A DNA stretch of 51,401 nucleotides from Paenibacillus alginolyticus DSM 5050 = NBRC 15375 (lineage in GTDB: Bacteria > Bacillota > Bacilli > Paenibacillales > NBRC-103111): contig NZ_AUGY01000060.1 of the NCBI RefSeq assembly GCF_000422905.1, forward strand, positions 1 through 51,401, given 5' to 3'. A model generated the notes under the pieces. It did no database searches and had not been told where the DNA came from. It was given only the letters and a program-made list of their open reading frames with translations. Below, piece by piece: positions 40,611-48,951 of the stretch; the first letter of the stretch is position 1, and every line of letters begins with the position of its first letter. Made by a program: the position numbers and the translations under genes.

Positions 40611-40948
40611 CCTTTATACATACTAATCGTCATCCAGTTCATGAACGCCGTTGATTTGAGCGACAAAATGTCATTTACGATTTGATGGAGTGAAGGGACA
40701 CCCGTTTTGCGGTATTTGTCGCTAACGCAATCCCATATATCTTTCCCGCTCACATGTTCGTAGCCAAGCATAATAAATTCTTCAACTTTGCTTAAACATA
40801 AGCTTTCGATAAGCTCATTAAGTTCTATATCCGTAAGGGAAACCTCTTCTTCCTCAGAGTCTATGGACGCTGTCTCGTTAGCCTCTGCCTGCTCATTCTT
40901 CTTGTCCTCAGGATGATGAGGTACTTGCTCGTTATCTTCTCCGTTCAT
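40598..40948 (-). CDS. comN: Post-transcriptional regulator ComN-like
   Basis: A 116-residue protein: an acidic, probably disordered N-terminal ~38 residues, then the ComN/Post_transc_reg domain ('LNELIESLCLSKVEEFIMLGYEHVSGKDIWDC' with landmarks CLSKVEEFIMLGYEHV and 'IWDCVSDKYRK', and 'LHQIVNDILSLKSTAFMNW'). In B. subtilis ComN acts post-transcriptionally on comE mRNA and lies in the same neighbourhood of secDF and spoVB. ATG 40948 has AGGAGG eight bases upstream. It is divergent from spoVB. Confidence 0.85.
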   Translation of the reverse strand: MNGEDNEQVPHHPEDKKNEQAEANETASIDSEEEEVSLTDIELNELIESLCLSKVEEFIMLGYEHVSGKDIWDCVSDKYRKTGVPSLHQIVNDILSLKSTAFMNWMTISMYKGAQF

Positions 40949-41112
40949 GGGGAGAACCTCCTAAGGTGTGATTTACCTTTACTCATTCGAATAATTCGCT
41001 GTTTACCCACCATTTTCCTGCCAAACTCAACCTGTCCACAAAATGTTAGCATGAGCTTGGCCAGCCCGCGCATAGTCATAGGATATGACACGTATCGGAA
41101 GAGGGAATGGCA

Positions 41113-42678
41113 GTGACCAAGCAGTCGTTTATTAGAGGCACGATGATCCTGTTAGCCGCAGGCATTTTGAACCGTATTCTTGGCTTCATACCTAGAATTA
41201 CATTACCGCGTGTCATCGGTGCGGAAGGCATCGGTATTTATCATATGGGCTGGCCATTCTTATCCGTCATCTTAACCATTATAACAGGCGGAATACCTGT
41301 CGCAATTGCCAAGTTGATAGCAGAAGCAGAGGCTGAAAACAACGAAACGAGAATCCGCAGCATTCTGAGAATTTCGTTAGCCATTACCATCTCTCTCAGT
41401 GTTTTATTTACCATTGCATGTGTTGTGGGAGCATCGTGGATTACATCTCATTTATTAACAGACTCGCGAGTTTACTACACATTCCTGTGCATGAGCCCAA
41501 TGATCCCGATCATCGGAATCTCTGCCGTGTATCGCGGCTATTTTCAGGGAAGACAGAATATGATCCCTACCGCTACTTCTCAAATTATGGAGACACTGAT
41601 CCGTATTGTCATGGTTCTCGTTTGTTCGTATGTAATGATCCCCTACGGGATCGAATATGCAGCAGCCGGTGCAATGATGGGTGTCCTGGCAGGAGAAATT
41701 GGCGGCCTAGTCGTCCTAGCCATCCATTTCAAGTACGACAAGAAAACATCACTAAAAGCCCCTATCGCGCAAATTGGTTCGAATAAAACGAATGGCAGGC
41801 TTTCTAATTTTCGTAGAATTATGCGAATTGCAATCCCTATTACTGGAAGTAAATTGATTGGGGCAAGCTCCTATCTGTTCGAATCCATTCTGATTGCACA
41901 AAGTCTTGCGATAACGGGCATTTCAACTTCATTGGCTACAGCCCAATACGGCGCCTTACAAGGGATGATTATCCCCATCATACTTCTGCCTAGCGCTCTT
42001 ACGATGTCACTGTCTGTCTCGCTGGTTCCTTCCTTAAGCGAAGCAGCCGCCCGCAAAGATATCAAAACGATTCACATGCGGCTGCATCAATCCTTGAAAC
42101 TAGCTTTAGTAACTGGAGCTCCATTCGCTGTCCTTATGTTCGTTCTTGCTGAACCGATCTGTACGTACATGTACAATCAACCGGATGTAGGGGTCATGCT
42201 GAAGATGATGGCTCCTATCGCCATATTTATTTATTTCCAAGCTCCCTTACAGTCCACCCTGCAGGCTTTAAACAAGCCAGGAGCTGCTTTAATCAACACT
42301 TTAATCGGATCAACTGTTAAGCTTATTCTCATTTATTGGCTGGCCAGCAAGCCGGAAATGGGTATTCACGGCGCTGTTTTCGCCATCAATGTGAACATCG
42401 TTTTAGTAACGCTACTGCATTGGAGCAGTGTTGTACGCTTGTTGAAATTCCGTATGGAAGGCAGCGATTTCGGTAAAATTGGAGCGGCTATGGCGCTTTC
42501 CGGGCTTTGCAGTTACTTCGTCATGTATACGTCGTGGACTTCAACCGATTGGCTTCGTTTCATAACCTCTTTTCTCATAGGGTTTATCGTATATTTATTG
42601 TTCATCACTGTTTTTAGACTGATTAGCTTAAAGGATATAAGCCGCCTTATGCACATGGGCAAAAAAATAATACGCTAA
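41113..42678 (+). CDS. spoVB: Stage V sporulation protein B-like MATE/MOP flippase
   Basis: A polysaccharide or lipid II flippase-like membrane protein (MOP superfamily) of about 521 residues and roughly 14 helices, starting 'MTKQSFIRGTMILLAAGILNRILGF' (landmark GTMILLAAGILNRILGF). It carries 'RVIGAEGIGIYHMGWP' and 'VYRGYFQGRQNMIPTATSQI' (landmark YRGYFQGRQNMIPTA), the pattern of SpoVB, which is needed for spore cortex synthesis. An ATG at 41107 is in frame, but GAGGG would be one base away; GTG 41113 has it seven bases upstream and matches SpoVB N-termini. It converges on yrbG with an eight-base gap and no terminator in between. Confidence 0.9.
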   Translation: MTKQSFIRGTMILLAAGILNRILGFIPRITLPRVIGAEGIGIYHMGWPFLSVILTIITGGIPVAIAKLIAEAEAENNETRIRSILRISLAITISLSVLFTIACVVGASWITSHLLTDSRVYYTFLCMSPMIPIIGISAVYRGYFQGRQNMIPTATSQIMETLIRIVMVLVCSYVMIPYGIEYAAAGAMMGVLAGEIGGLVVLAIHFKYDKKTSLKAPIAQIGSNKTNGRLSNFRRIMRIAIPITGSKLIGASSYLFESILIAQSLAITGISTSLATAQYGALQGMIIPIILLPSALTMSLSVSLVPSLSEAAARKDIKTIHMRLHQSLKLALVTGAPFAVLMFVLAEPICTYMYNQPDVGVMLKMMAPIAIFIYFQAPLQSTLQALNKPGAALINTLIGSTVKLILIYWLASKPEMGIHGAVFAINVNIVLVTLLHWSSVVRLLKFRMEGSDFGKIGAAMALSGLCSYFVMYTSWTSTDWLRFITSFLIGFIVYLLFITVFRLISLKDISRLMHMGKKIIR

Positions 42679-42686
42679 CGAGCAGC

Positions 42687-43403
42687 TTATCTTTTACGAT
42701 CCAGAAACATCCGCCCTCTATGATCAATGGAGCAGTAAAACACTTCTTTAAAATCACGAGCACCTTTAGCTTGGAGTTGATTTTTTAGCCAAAATCTGGT
42801 TTTTCCTATTTTTTCCAAATTCTCATCCTGCACTTTACCATCCATAATCAGAGGCAGCGGAAGTCCTTCATAGCGAATCGTCTCTTTTATTCCATCATTG
42901 ACTTCAGCTGTCTCAGGCTTTGTATCTTCCTCAATCTTTGTCTCTGTCTCTTTGACTTTTCGCTCCACTACACTTAATTTCCCCGAAGGTTCTAACACCG
43001 CGAACTCCACGTCTGCCACATTGATAATCTTATTTTGTCTTAGCTGCTGCATCAAATCATCTAAATTATATCGATGCTTCTTCATTTCCTCTCGGTTAAT
43101 CAATCCCTTGTTGATTAAGACGCTCGGTTTTCCGTCAAAGAGAACTCGAACCGCTCTACTTTTTAACGTAATAAACGCAATCAAAATTTGGATGAGTACC
43201 AGCGTTGACATCGGGACTAGCCCATCCATGAGCGGTTTGTTGGTATCCTCAATAACAAAGACCGCAATTTCTGCAATCATGATCGAGATTACAAGATCAA
43301 ACAGCGAAAGTTTGCCAATTTCTCGTTTCCCCATAATTCTTAACATGAGAAAAACGACAAAATAGATCAGCACGGTACGTAAAAAAATGGTCAGAATCTC
43401 CAT
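42687..43403 (-). CDS. yrbG: DUF421/YetF family membrane protein (YrbG-like)
   Basis: A 238-residue protein with three N-terminal helices ('LTIFLRTVLIYFVVFLMLRIMG', 'LFDLVISIMIAEIAVFVIED' and 'LVPMSTLVLIQILIAFITLK' as landmarks LIYFVVFLMLRIMGKREIG and DLVISIMIAEIAV) and a soluble C-terminal DUF421 domain with 'GKPSVLINKGLINREEMKKHRYNLDDLMQQLR' (landmark LINREEMKKHRYNLDDLM). A highly charged Lys/Glu insertion follows residue ~145. Related YetF-type proteins contribute to spore structure or resistance in Bacillus; the exact role is unknown. ATG 43403 has GGGGAGG six bases upstream. It corresponds to yrbG beside spoVB in B. subtilis. Confidence 0.87.
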   Translation of the reverse strand: MEILTIFLRTVLIYFVVFLMLRIMGKREIGKLSLFDLVISIMIAEIAVFVIEDTNKPLMDGLVPMSTLVLIQILIAFITLKSRAVRVLFDGKPSVLINKGLINREEMKKHRYNLDDLMQQLRQNKIINVADVEFAVLEPSGKLSVVERKVKETETKIEEDTKPETAEVNDGIKETIRYEGLPLPLIMDGKVQDENLEKIGKTRFWLKNQLQAKGARDFKEVFYCSIDHRGRMFLDRKR

Positions 43404-43511
43404 TGTAAGCCTCCCCTGATTAAGCCCTTGCTCGTTCTCGGAGTTCAATGGTATTCTGACCGCTCATGCACTTCATCATGCAGAATTTACGTATTCAATT
43501 GTTGGCAATTC

Positions 43512-44852
43512 CTACAGAAACAACTTGAAATAAATAGTAGCTGTTATGAATAAAAGCAGGGAAATCGGAGCTGCCACGATAAAATAGCTGCGTTGAGTTA
43601 GCCCTCCCCCCTCCTGATCAGAAAGAGCGGCCGCATACATGCTTGTCATTGAACTTAGAAGAGTTACCCCGCTGCCAATAGCAGTTCCAACGATTAAGGA
43701 CCACCATAATGATGAAACTGTTGAGATACCGGCTGCACTTTGCAGCATGCCACCCATATGATCTACGACTGGAATCATGGCAGCGGTATAAGGTATATAG
43801 TCCATCATGGCAGAGCCAAAGCCAGTAAGCCATAGCAGTAGAATGGATAAGAAGGGGATGTTTCCTTGACTGATTTCTAAACCTCTGGCTGCAATGAAGC
43901 CTGTAATCCCGGCATACGTTAAACCACCGACCATGATGAATAATCCAAAGAAAAATAGCAATTGCGTTTCTTTCAAGCCATGCCATACGGAAAGATAGTC
44001 TTTTCTTTTGACCAATTGGACTAGTTCTTTATAGTTTAATGCCAATAAGATCACTGCCCCGCACACAGCAATGTAAGAGGCCTTCCATCCCAAAACGCCT
44101 TGTAGCAACAACGCCAACACCGTAAGACCGGTTATTAAACAGCTGCCTGCAAGCAATCCTCGATCTGAAGCCAAATAAGAGGCGGGTTGTAAAGTAAGCA
44201 GCTCTCTTTTATACGATTCTGCGACAATCATCTTCTTCCCGTAAACCAACCATATCACGAGATATACGATCGCTAGCAAGATAATGACAAGTGGTCCGAG
44301 CTTTAGCAGCATCTCCCCCGTTGAAATGTTCTCAGCTGCTCCAATCATACGGTTAGGCAAATTCCCCATAAGGGTGGAAGCACCGCCAATATTCACAGAT
44401 AAGAGAATGCTAATCAGAAAAGGAGCTGGGGATAATTTCATCATTTTCGTTGTCTTCAGCAGGATCGGCACCAGGACAGCAATAGCTAGCAAACCGTCCA
44501 AAAGGGCTGATATTATCGCTGAAAGGACTGACAAACTTAGTAGAATCGTGATGGGCTGTATTCGAAACTTTCGTAAGATATGAGCTGCCAAATAAGCGAT
44601 AATTCCTGTTTTCTGAAAAATGCCAGAAATAACATACAAGCTTGTGATTAGCAATAGAACATGCCAGTTCGCGTATGTGGTAACAGCCTTGCCAAAAGGA
44701 ACAATCCCCATAATTACCATTAGAAAGGCTCCGCCTAACGCTGTATACATCCGATCCCATTTCTCAATCAAGATACAAACATAAGCCGCGGCAAAAATGA
44801 GCAAGGCAATAATCGCTTGCCACAAAGCTGGACCTTGAGAAAATTCCGTCAT
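43512..44852 (-). CDS. SLC13/ArsB-NhaD-type ion transporter
   Basis: A 446-residue membrane protein with about 11 helices of the ion transporter superfamily (ArsB, NhaD, CitM, P-protein). Typical features are 'NWHVLLLITSLYVISGIFQKTG', 'SALLDGLLAIAVLVPI' in the first half, 'NIGGASTLMGNLPNRMIG' (the conserved IGG-x-T-x-x-G-x-x-N-x-x loop), and the second-half repeat 'GSAMMDYIPYTAAMIPV' and 'GTAIGSGVTLLSSMTSMYAA'. Direction and substrate (arsenite, sodium or a carboxylate) cannot be told; no arsenic genes are nearby. ATG 44852 has AAGGTG seven bases upstream. It is not part of the usual conserved gene order and may be a later arrival. Confidence 0.83.
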   Translation of the reverse strand: MTEFSQGPALWQAIIALLIFAAAYVCILIEKWDRMYTALGGAFLMVIMGIVPFGKAVTTYANWHVLLLITSLYVISGIFQKTGIIAYLAAHILRKFRIQPITILLSLSVLSAIISALLDGLLAIAVLVPILLKTTKMMKLSPAPFLISILLSVNIGGASTLMGNLPNRMIGAAENISTGEMLLKLGPLVIILLAIVYLVIWLVYGKKMIVAESYKRELLTLQPASYLASDRGLLAGSCLITGLTVLALLLQGVLGWKASYIAVCGAVILLALNYKELVQLVKRKDYLSVWHGLKETQLLFFFGLFIMVGGLTYAGITGFIAARGLEISQGNIPFLSILLLWLTGFGSAMMDYIPYTAAMIPVVDHMGGMLQSAAGISTVSSLWWSLIVGTAIGSGVTLLSSMTSMYAAALSDQEGGGLTQRSYFIVAAPISLLLFITATIYFKLFL

Positions 44853-44953
44853 AATTATTCACCTTCCCTTTGAACAGTCTGTACTAATTCTATGTGCTTG
44901 GCCATACAATGATGTTAATGAAAAGAACGAATATACGAAAGGATTGGTGGCCT

Positions 44954-45343
44954 GTGAACCCTATGAAAACGGTCAGTCAGGTTCGAATAACGTCTCCTTT
45001 ATTTTCCGGACTTGTTTATTCATTAAGTATGATGACAATTGGTACAATAGTGACGTCATTATTTCTGCTTTTAACCAGCACACAAGAAAGCTCTCTGCAT
45101 ACGTTAACTACAATTATTCATGCGGTTTCTCTATTTATTGGCGGCTGGGTTTCAGGCAAGAGAGCTGGAAACCGCGGCTGGTATCACGGGGGTATTGTTG
45201 GCTTTGTTTATTTTATCCTCATTTTTTTGGTTGGTTTTCTTGCTTTCGATGCAGGATTGAATCTTAAATCCCTTCAATTGCTTAGCATTTTATTCGTTTC
45301 TGGAGCACTAGGCGGAATACTCGGCGTTAACACGCGAAAATAA
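44954..45343 (+). CDS. yrzE: TIGR04086 family membrane protein (YrzE-like)
   Basis: A small four-helix membrane protein of about 129 residues with 'SPLFSGLVYSLSMMTIGTIVTSLFL', 'TIIHAVSLFIGGWVSGKRAGNRGWYHGGIVG' (landmarks SLFIGGWVSGKRAG and GWYHGGIVG) and 'SGALGGILGVN', the pattern of the TIGR04086/YrzE family; function unknown. The frame opens at 44894, but GTG 44954 follows AAAGGA and GGTGG and removes a poorly conserved N-terminus. ATG 44963 is another possibility. In B. subtilis yrzE likewise lies between yrbG and yajC. Confidence 0.78.
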   Translation: MNPMKTVSQVRITSPLFSGLVYSLSMMTIGTIVTSLFLLLTSTQESSLHTLTTIIHAVSLFIGGWVSGKRAGNRGWYHGGIVGFVYFILIFLVGFLAFDAGLNLKSLQLLSILFVSGALGGILGVNTRK

Positions 45344-45380
45344 GACGTTTCCGTGAAAATATCACTTTCCCCCTTGATTG

Positions 45381-45389
45381 TGGTATAAT
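45381..45389 (+). promoter_or_regulatory. Extended -10 promoter of the PAP2 gene
   Basis: TGGTATAAT is an extended -10 (TGnTATAAT) 49 bases before the start codon; the -35 (TCACTT at 17 bases) is weak, as is usual for this promoter class. Confidence 0.6.
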
Positions 45390-45437
45390 ATCATAGTTAT
45401 TGCCGCAAATAATTTCCAATATTAGGGGGAAAACACC

Positions 45438-46274
45438 ATGAGCCCTTTTCATTCTATGACGCATGCAACGGTCTATATCGTTATTACTGTCTTAATTTTC
45501 CTGATCGCTGCGACACGTAAAAGTCCATTTAATATTGCTGGAAGCTTTGTTCAAGAAATCTTTACTAATCGTAAGTATCTCCTTCACTTTGCGGCACTGA
45601 TTACGATCCTATTTTTTAATAAAGTAGAGATGTGGGTTGAAAAAAAGATCGATATCAAAACTGATTTCACCAAATCGATCTATGGCATAGAAGGCAACTT
45701 TGTTTCAGCCATTCAGCATTTTTTCCATAATGATACGTTGACTTTAGTTAGCAGTTATTTTTATGTGGTCATTTTTCCTGCTGTAATGATAACATCGATT
45801 GCGCTTTATACGTACCAGAAAAATTATAAGCTTTTTTATGCCATTTGCTACGCACTTATGTTCAACTATATGATCGCTATTCCATTCTATCTGTTTTTCC
45901 CGGTTAACGAAGTTTGGTCGTTTCATCCTAATGTTAAGCTTTTGATTCTAGATGTGTTTCCAACCTTTGAACAAGATTACCGGCCACTTTCTGGACTTGA
46001 TAATTGTTTTCCAAGCTTACATACGTCAATCTCGGTTTCGATGGCTGTAATTGCAGTTAAGAGTCGTAGTACGTTTTGGAAAATATTCGTTCCCTGCTCT
46101 TCGGCATTCATTATTTTCACGATCTTTTATCTAGGCATCCACTGGTTATCTGACATGTGTGCTGGTGTGGTTCTCGGTGTCGTAGCTGCCAGAGTGGGCT
46201 TACGCATTGCTGAAGGCCGTCTCGTGCTTGGTGAGCAAGCTCTGCTCAAACGGTTAAAGAATAATGAACTATAA
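45438..46274 (+). CDS. PAP2-superfamily membrane phosphatase / phosphotransferase
   Basis: A 278-residue integral membrane protein with about six helices of the PAP2_3 (inositolphosphotransferase Aur1/Ipt1-like) class. The catalytic motifs are 'LDNCFPSLHTSISVSMAV' (PSLH, C2 motif) and 'FYLGIHWLSDMCAGVVLG' (His nucleophile and Asp, C3 motif). The C1 KxxxxxRP element of classical PAP2 is not seen, but 'DYRPLSGL' precedes C2, as in Aur1-like enzymes. It probably removes or transfers a lipid-linked phosphate on the outer face of the membrane. ATG 45438 has AGGGGG eight bases upstream. It is not part of the B. subtilis order here. Confidence 0.85.
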   Translation: MSPFHSMTHATVYIVITVLIFLIAATRKSPFNIAGSFVQEIFTNRKYLLHFAALITILFFNKVEMWVEKKIDIKTDFTKSIYGIEGNFVSAIQHFFHNDTLTLVSSYFYVVIFPAVMITSIALYTYQKNYKLFYAICYALMFNYMIAIPFYLFFPVNEVWSFHPNVKLLILDVFPTFEQDYRPLSGLDNCFPSLHTSISVSMAVIAVKSRSTFWKIFVPCSSAFIIFTIFYLGIHWLSDMCAGVVLGVVAARVGLRIAEGRLVLGEQALLKRLKNNEL

Positions 46275-46297
46275 TAACTTTTATATCCTTATAGAAC

Positions 46298-46342
46298 TAA
46301 ATAAAAAGCGAGAACCTGATTGAAGGATCTCGCTTTTTATTT
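46298..46342. terminator. Bidirectional terminator between the PAP2 gene and yajC
   Basis: AAAAAGCGAGA/TCTCGCTTTTT perfect 11-bp inverted repeat (46303-46338) with a 14-base loop and A/T runs on both sides, between two convergent stop codons. Confidence 0.93.
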
Positions 46343-46650
46343 TATTCTTTTGCTGTAGTTTGAGAAACAGCATTGATAGCAGAACGATCAAATGTCATTT
46401 TCGTCGCATCGTTGACACGAAGTACACAAATGTCATCTGTAATTTCCATAATCGTTCCGTGAAGCCCACCAATCGTAACGACCTTATCCCCTTTTTTCAA
46501 ACCTCCAAGCATTTGATTACGGGTTTTCTGTCTTTTCTGCTGTGGACGAATAAGTAGGAAGTAGAGAACAACGAACATGAGCACTAAAGGCCCGTATGTA
46601 TACAAATACCCAACTGCACCTGTATTCGCAGTGTCTGCTGATAGTAACAT
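46342..46650 (-). CDS. yajC: Preprotein translocase subunit YajC
   Basis: A 102-residue single-pass membrane protein of the SecDF-YajC complex. Helix at about 16-35 ('GPLVLMFVVLYFLLIRPQQKRQK', landmark VVLYFLLIRPQQKR), then the small soluble domain with 'LKKGDKVVTIGGLHGTI' and 'CVLRV'. It starts at ATG 46650, 15 bases after tgt, completing queA-tgt-yajC. Its SecD/SecF partners lie 6 kb to the left. Confidence 0.94.
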   Translation of the reverse strand: MLLSADTANTGAVGYLYTYGPLVLMFVVLYFLLIRPQQKRQKTRNQMLGGLKKGDKVVTIGGLHGTIMEITDDICVLRVNDATKMTFDRSAINAVSQTTAKE

Positions 46651-46665
46651 AGGTATCCTCCTTTC

Positions 46666-47814
46666 TTAAAATCCTCTTTCATTATCATTCAGCCCATATG
46701 CGGCAAAGAATTCATCACGGAAATCAAGCAACCTATCTTCCTGGATGGCTCCTCTTACATCACGCATGAGCTGTAGTAGAAAGTGAAGGTTATGAATCGT
46801 AGTCAATCTGATTCCGAAGGTCTCATCCGCTTTAACTAAATGACGAATATAAGCCCGGCTGTAGTTTGTACAGGTATAACATGTACATTTGGGATCCAAC
46901 GGACCAAAGTCAGTCGCATGCTTAGCATTACGAATGACAAGCCGGCCTTCGCTAGTCATACATGTCCCATTCCTGGCTATCCTTGTTGGCAGTACGCAAT
47001 CGAACATATCGATACCGCGGATAGCGCCTTCAATTAGAGCATCTGGCGAACCTACGCCCATCAAATAGCGTGGTTTGTTCGCAGGCATAAGAGGTGTGGT
47101 GTAATCAAGCACTTCGTACATCAAATGCTTAGGCTCTCCGACACTCAGTCCACCAATAGCATACCCCGGGAAATCCATGGAAGTCAACTGCTCGGCACTC
47201 AACCTGCGAAGATCTTCATGCATGCCGCCTTGAATGATTGCGAATAATCCTTGATCATTCGGTCTGCTGTGACTTTGCAAACAACGCTCAGCCCAACGCG
47301 TTGTACGCTCCAGTGATTTCTTCACATATTCGTACTCTGCCGGAAATGGCGGGCATTCGTCAAAAGCCATCATAATATCAGAACCCAGTGCATTCTGAAT
47401 CTCCATGGCTTTCTCTGGTGAAAGAAACAGCTTGTCCCCATTCAGATGGGACTTAAACTGTACGCCTTCTTCCGTGATCTTACGCATGTTACTAAGACTG
47501 AATACTTGGAACCCGCCGCTGTCTGTCAAAATAGGTCGGTCCCAGTTCATGAATTTGTGCAAACCGCCAGCGGCTTTCACAATATCATGACCTGGCCTAA
47601 TGAAAAGATGATACGTATTACTTAAAATAATCTGAGCATCCATCGTCTTCAATTCCTCAGGGCTCATCGTTTTTACCGTCGCCTGTGTGCCAACTGGCAT
47701 GAAGGCAGGCGTTTCAATGACACCGTGAGGGGTGTGAACGCGTCCAAGACGTGCTCCGGATTGTTTACATGTTTTAATTGGTTCGTACGTAACTGCTGCT
47801 GCCAATACATCCAC
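46666..47814 (-). CDS. tgt: tRNA-guanine transglycosylase (Tgt)
   Basis: Exchanges G34 of GUN tRNAs (Asp, Asn, His, Tyr) for the queuosine precursor preQ1. The 382-residue TIM-barrel enzyme has 'GVIETPAFMPVGTQATVKTM' region (landmark TPAFMPVGTQATVKTM), the general acid/base D98 in 'ILTDSGGFQVFSL', the nucleophile Asp in 'MFDCVLPTRIARNG', and the zinc site 'KCTCYTCTNYSRAYIRHL' with the downstream His. The start is GTG 47814 with AGGAAG seven bases upstream; a TTG at 47805 is a weaker alternative. It lies 42 bases after queA. Confidence 0.97.
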   Translation of the reverse strand: MDVLAAAVTYEPIKTCKQSGARLGRVHTPHGVIETPAFMPVGTQATVKTMSPEELKTMDAQIILSNTYHLFIRPGHDIVKAAGGLHKFMNWDRPILTDSGGFQVFSLSNMRKITEEGVQFKSHLNGDKLFLSPEKAMEIQNALGSDIMMAFDECPPFPAEYEYVKKSLERTTRWAERCLQSHSRPNDQGLFAIIQGGMHEDLRRLSAEQLTSMDFPGYAIGGLSVGEPKHLMYEVLDYTTPLMPANKPRYLMGVGSPDALIEGAIRGIDMFDCVLPTRIARNGTCMTSEGRLVIRNAKHATDFGPLDPKCTCYTCTNYSRAYIRHLVKADETFGIRLTTIHNLHFLLQLMRDVRGAIQEDRLLDFRDEFFAAYGLNDNERGF

Positions 47815-47856
47815 TTCCTAACTTCCTATTCTAAACGTCTATCTGATTATTGATTC

Positions 47857-48942
47857 TTAGTAAATTAACATGGCATCTCCAAAACTAAAAAAGCGATATT
47901 GCTCACGAACAGCTTCTTCATAAGCTTGCAACACATTCGTGCGCCCAGCTAATGCGCTAATGAGCATAAGCAGGGTTGACTTTGGTAAGTGGAAATTCGT
48001 TAACAAGGCATCCACTACACCGAATGTATACCCAGGATAAATAAAAATTGAAGTCCAACCCTGTGATGGCTGAATAACTAATGGCTCATTAGCCTCGTTA
48101 CCTGCGTGCTTACGGCTTAATCCAGCTGCCGTTTCTAACGTGCGCGCAGATGTAGTCCCCACGGCAATCACACGCTTACCATTCATTTTGGTTTCGTTAA
48201 TCAATGCTGCTGTTTCAGGTGACAGCATATAATACTCCTCGTGCATTTGGTGTTCTTCAATGGTGTCCACGGATACAGGACGGAAAGTCCCCAGTCCGAC
48301 ATGCAAGGTAACAAATGCAAGACGAACACCTTTAGCTTGAAGTTTATCCAAGTAGGCTTCGGTAAAGTGCAGCCCTGCCGTTGGTGCAGCAGCTGAGCCT
48401 TCATGCTTAGCATATACCGTTTGATAGCGTTCACGCTCGGACAACTGCTCCTTAATATAAGGAGGAAGCGGCATCTCGCCCAATCGGTCTAGAATCTCAT
48501 TGAAAATGCCTGTATAGCTAAATTGGAGCACACGCCCCCCCATATCTCCAACTTCCACAACTTCCGCCGTTAGCAAAGGTTGTTCTCCATTGGCCCAGTT
48601 GGCGTTCACACCGAAAACAGCCACGGCCCCTAATTGCATGCGTTTTCCAGGCTTTACCAAGGCCTCCCAGCGATCCTCGCCCAGGGGCTTCAAGAGTAAA
48701 ATTTCCACTTTGGCGCCGGTGTCTTTCTTCGCGCCAAAAAGCCGTGCTGGAATGACTCGCGTGTCATTCATCACGAGTAAATCCCCGGCTTCAACATAAT
48801 CAATAAGCTGTTCAAACGTCCGGTGACTAATCTCACCTGATTGTTTGTTCAGCGTAAGCAGTCTAGACGCCGTGCGATTAAGCAGCGGCGTCTGGGCAAT
48901 CAATGAATCAGGTAGTTCAAAATCGAAAGCTTGTACATCCAT
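47857..48942 (-). CDS. queA: S-adenosylmethionine:tRNA ribosyltransferase-isomerase (QueA)
   Basis: Transfers the ribosyl moiety of SAM to preQ1 in tRNA to make epoxyqueuosine. The 361-residue protein starts 'MDVQAFDFELPDSLIAQTPL' and has 'GDLLVMNDTRVIPARLFG', 'LPLPPYIKE', 'GSAAAPTAGLHFTEA', 'LHVGLGTFRPV' and 'MHEEYYMLSPETAALIN', all typical of the family. ATG 48942. It is followed by tgt and yajC and preceded, nine bases away, by a SpoIID/LytB gene. Confidence 0.97.
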   Translation of the reverse strand: MDVQAFDFELPDSLIAQTPLLNRTASRLLTLNKQSGEISHRTFEQLIDYVEAGDLLVMNDTRVIPARLFGAKKDTGAKVEILLLKPLGEDRWEALVKPGKRMQLGAVAVFGVNANWANGEQPLLTAEVVEVGDMGGRVLQFSYTGIFNEILDRLGEMPLPPYIKEQLSERERYQTVYAKHEGSAAAPTAGLHFTEAYLDKLQAKGVRLAFVTLHVGLGTFRPVSVDTIEEHQMHEEYYMLSPETAALINETKMNGKRVIAVGTTSARTLETAAGLSRKHAGNEANEPLVIQPSQGWTSIFIYPGYTFGVVDALLTNFHLPKSTLLMLISALAGRTNVLQAYEEAVREQYRFFSFGDAMLIY

Positions 48943-48951
48943 ATTGTGTAT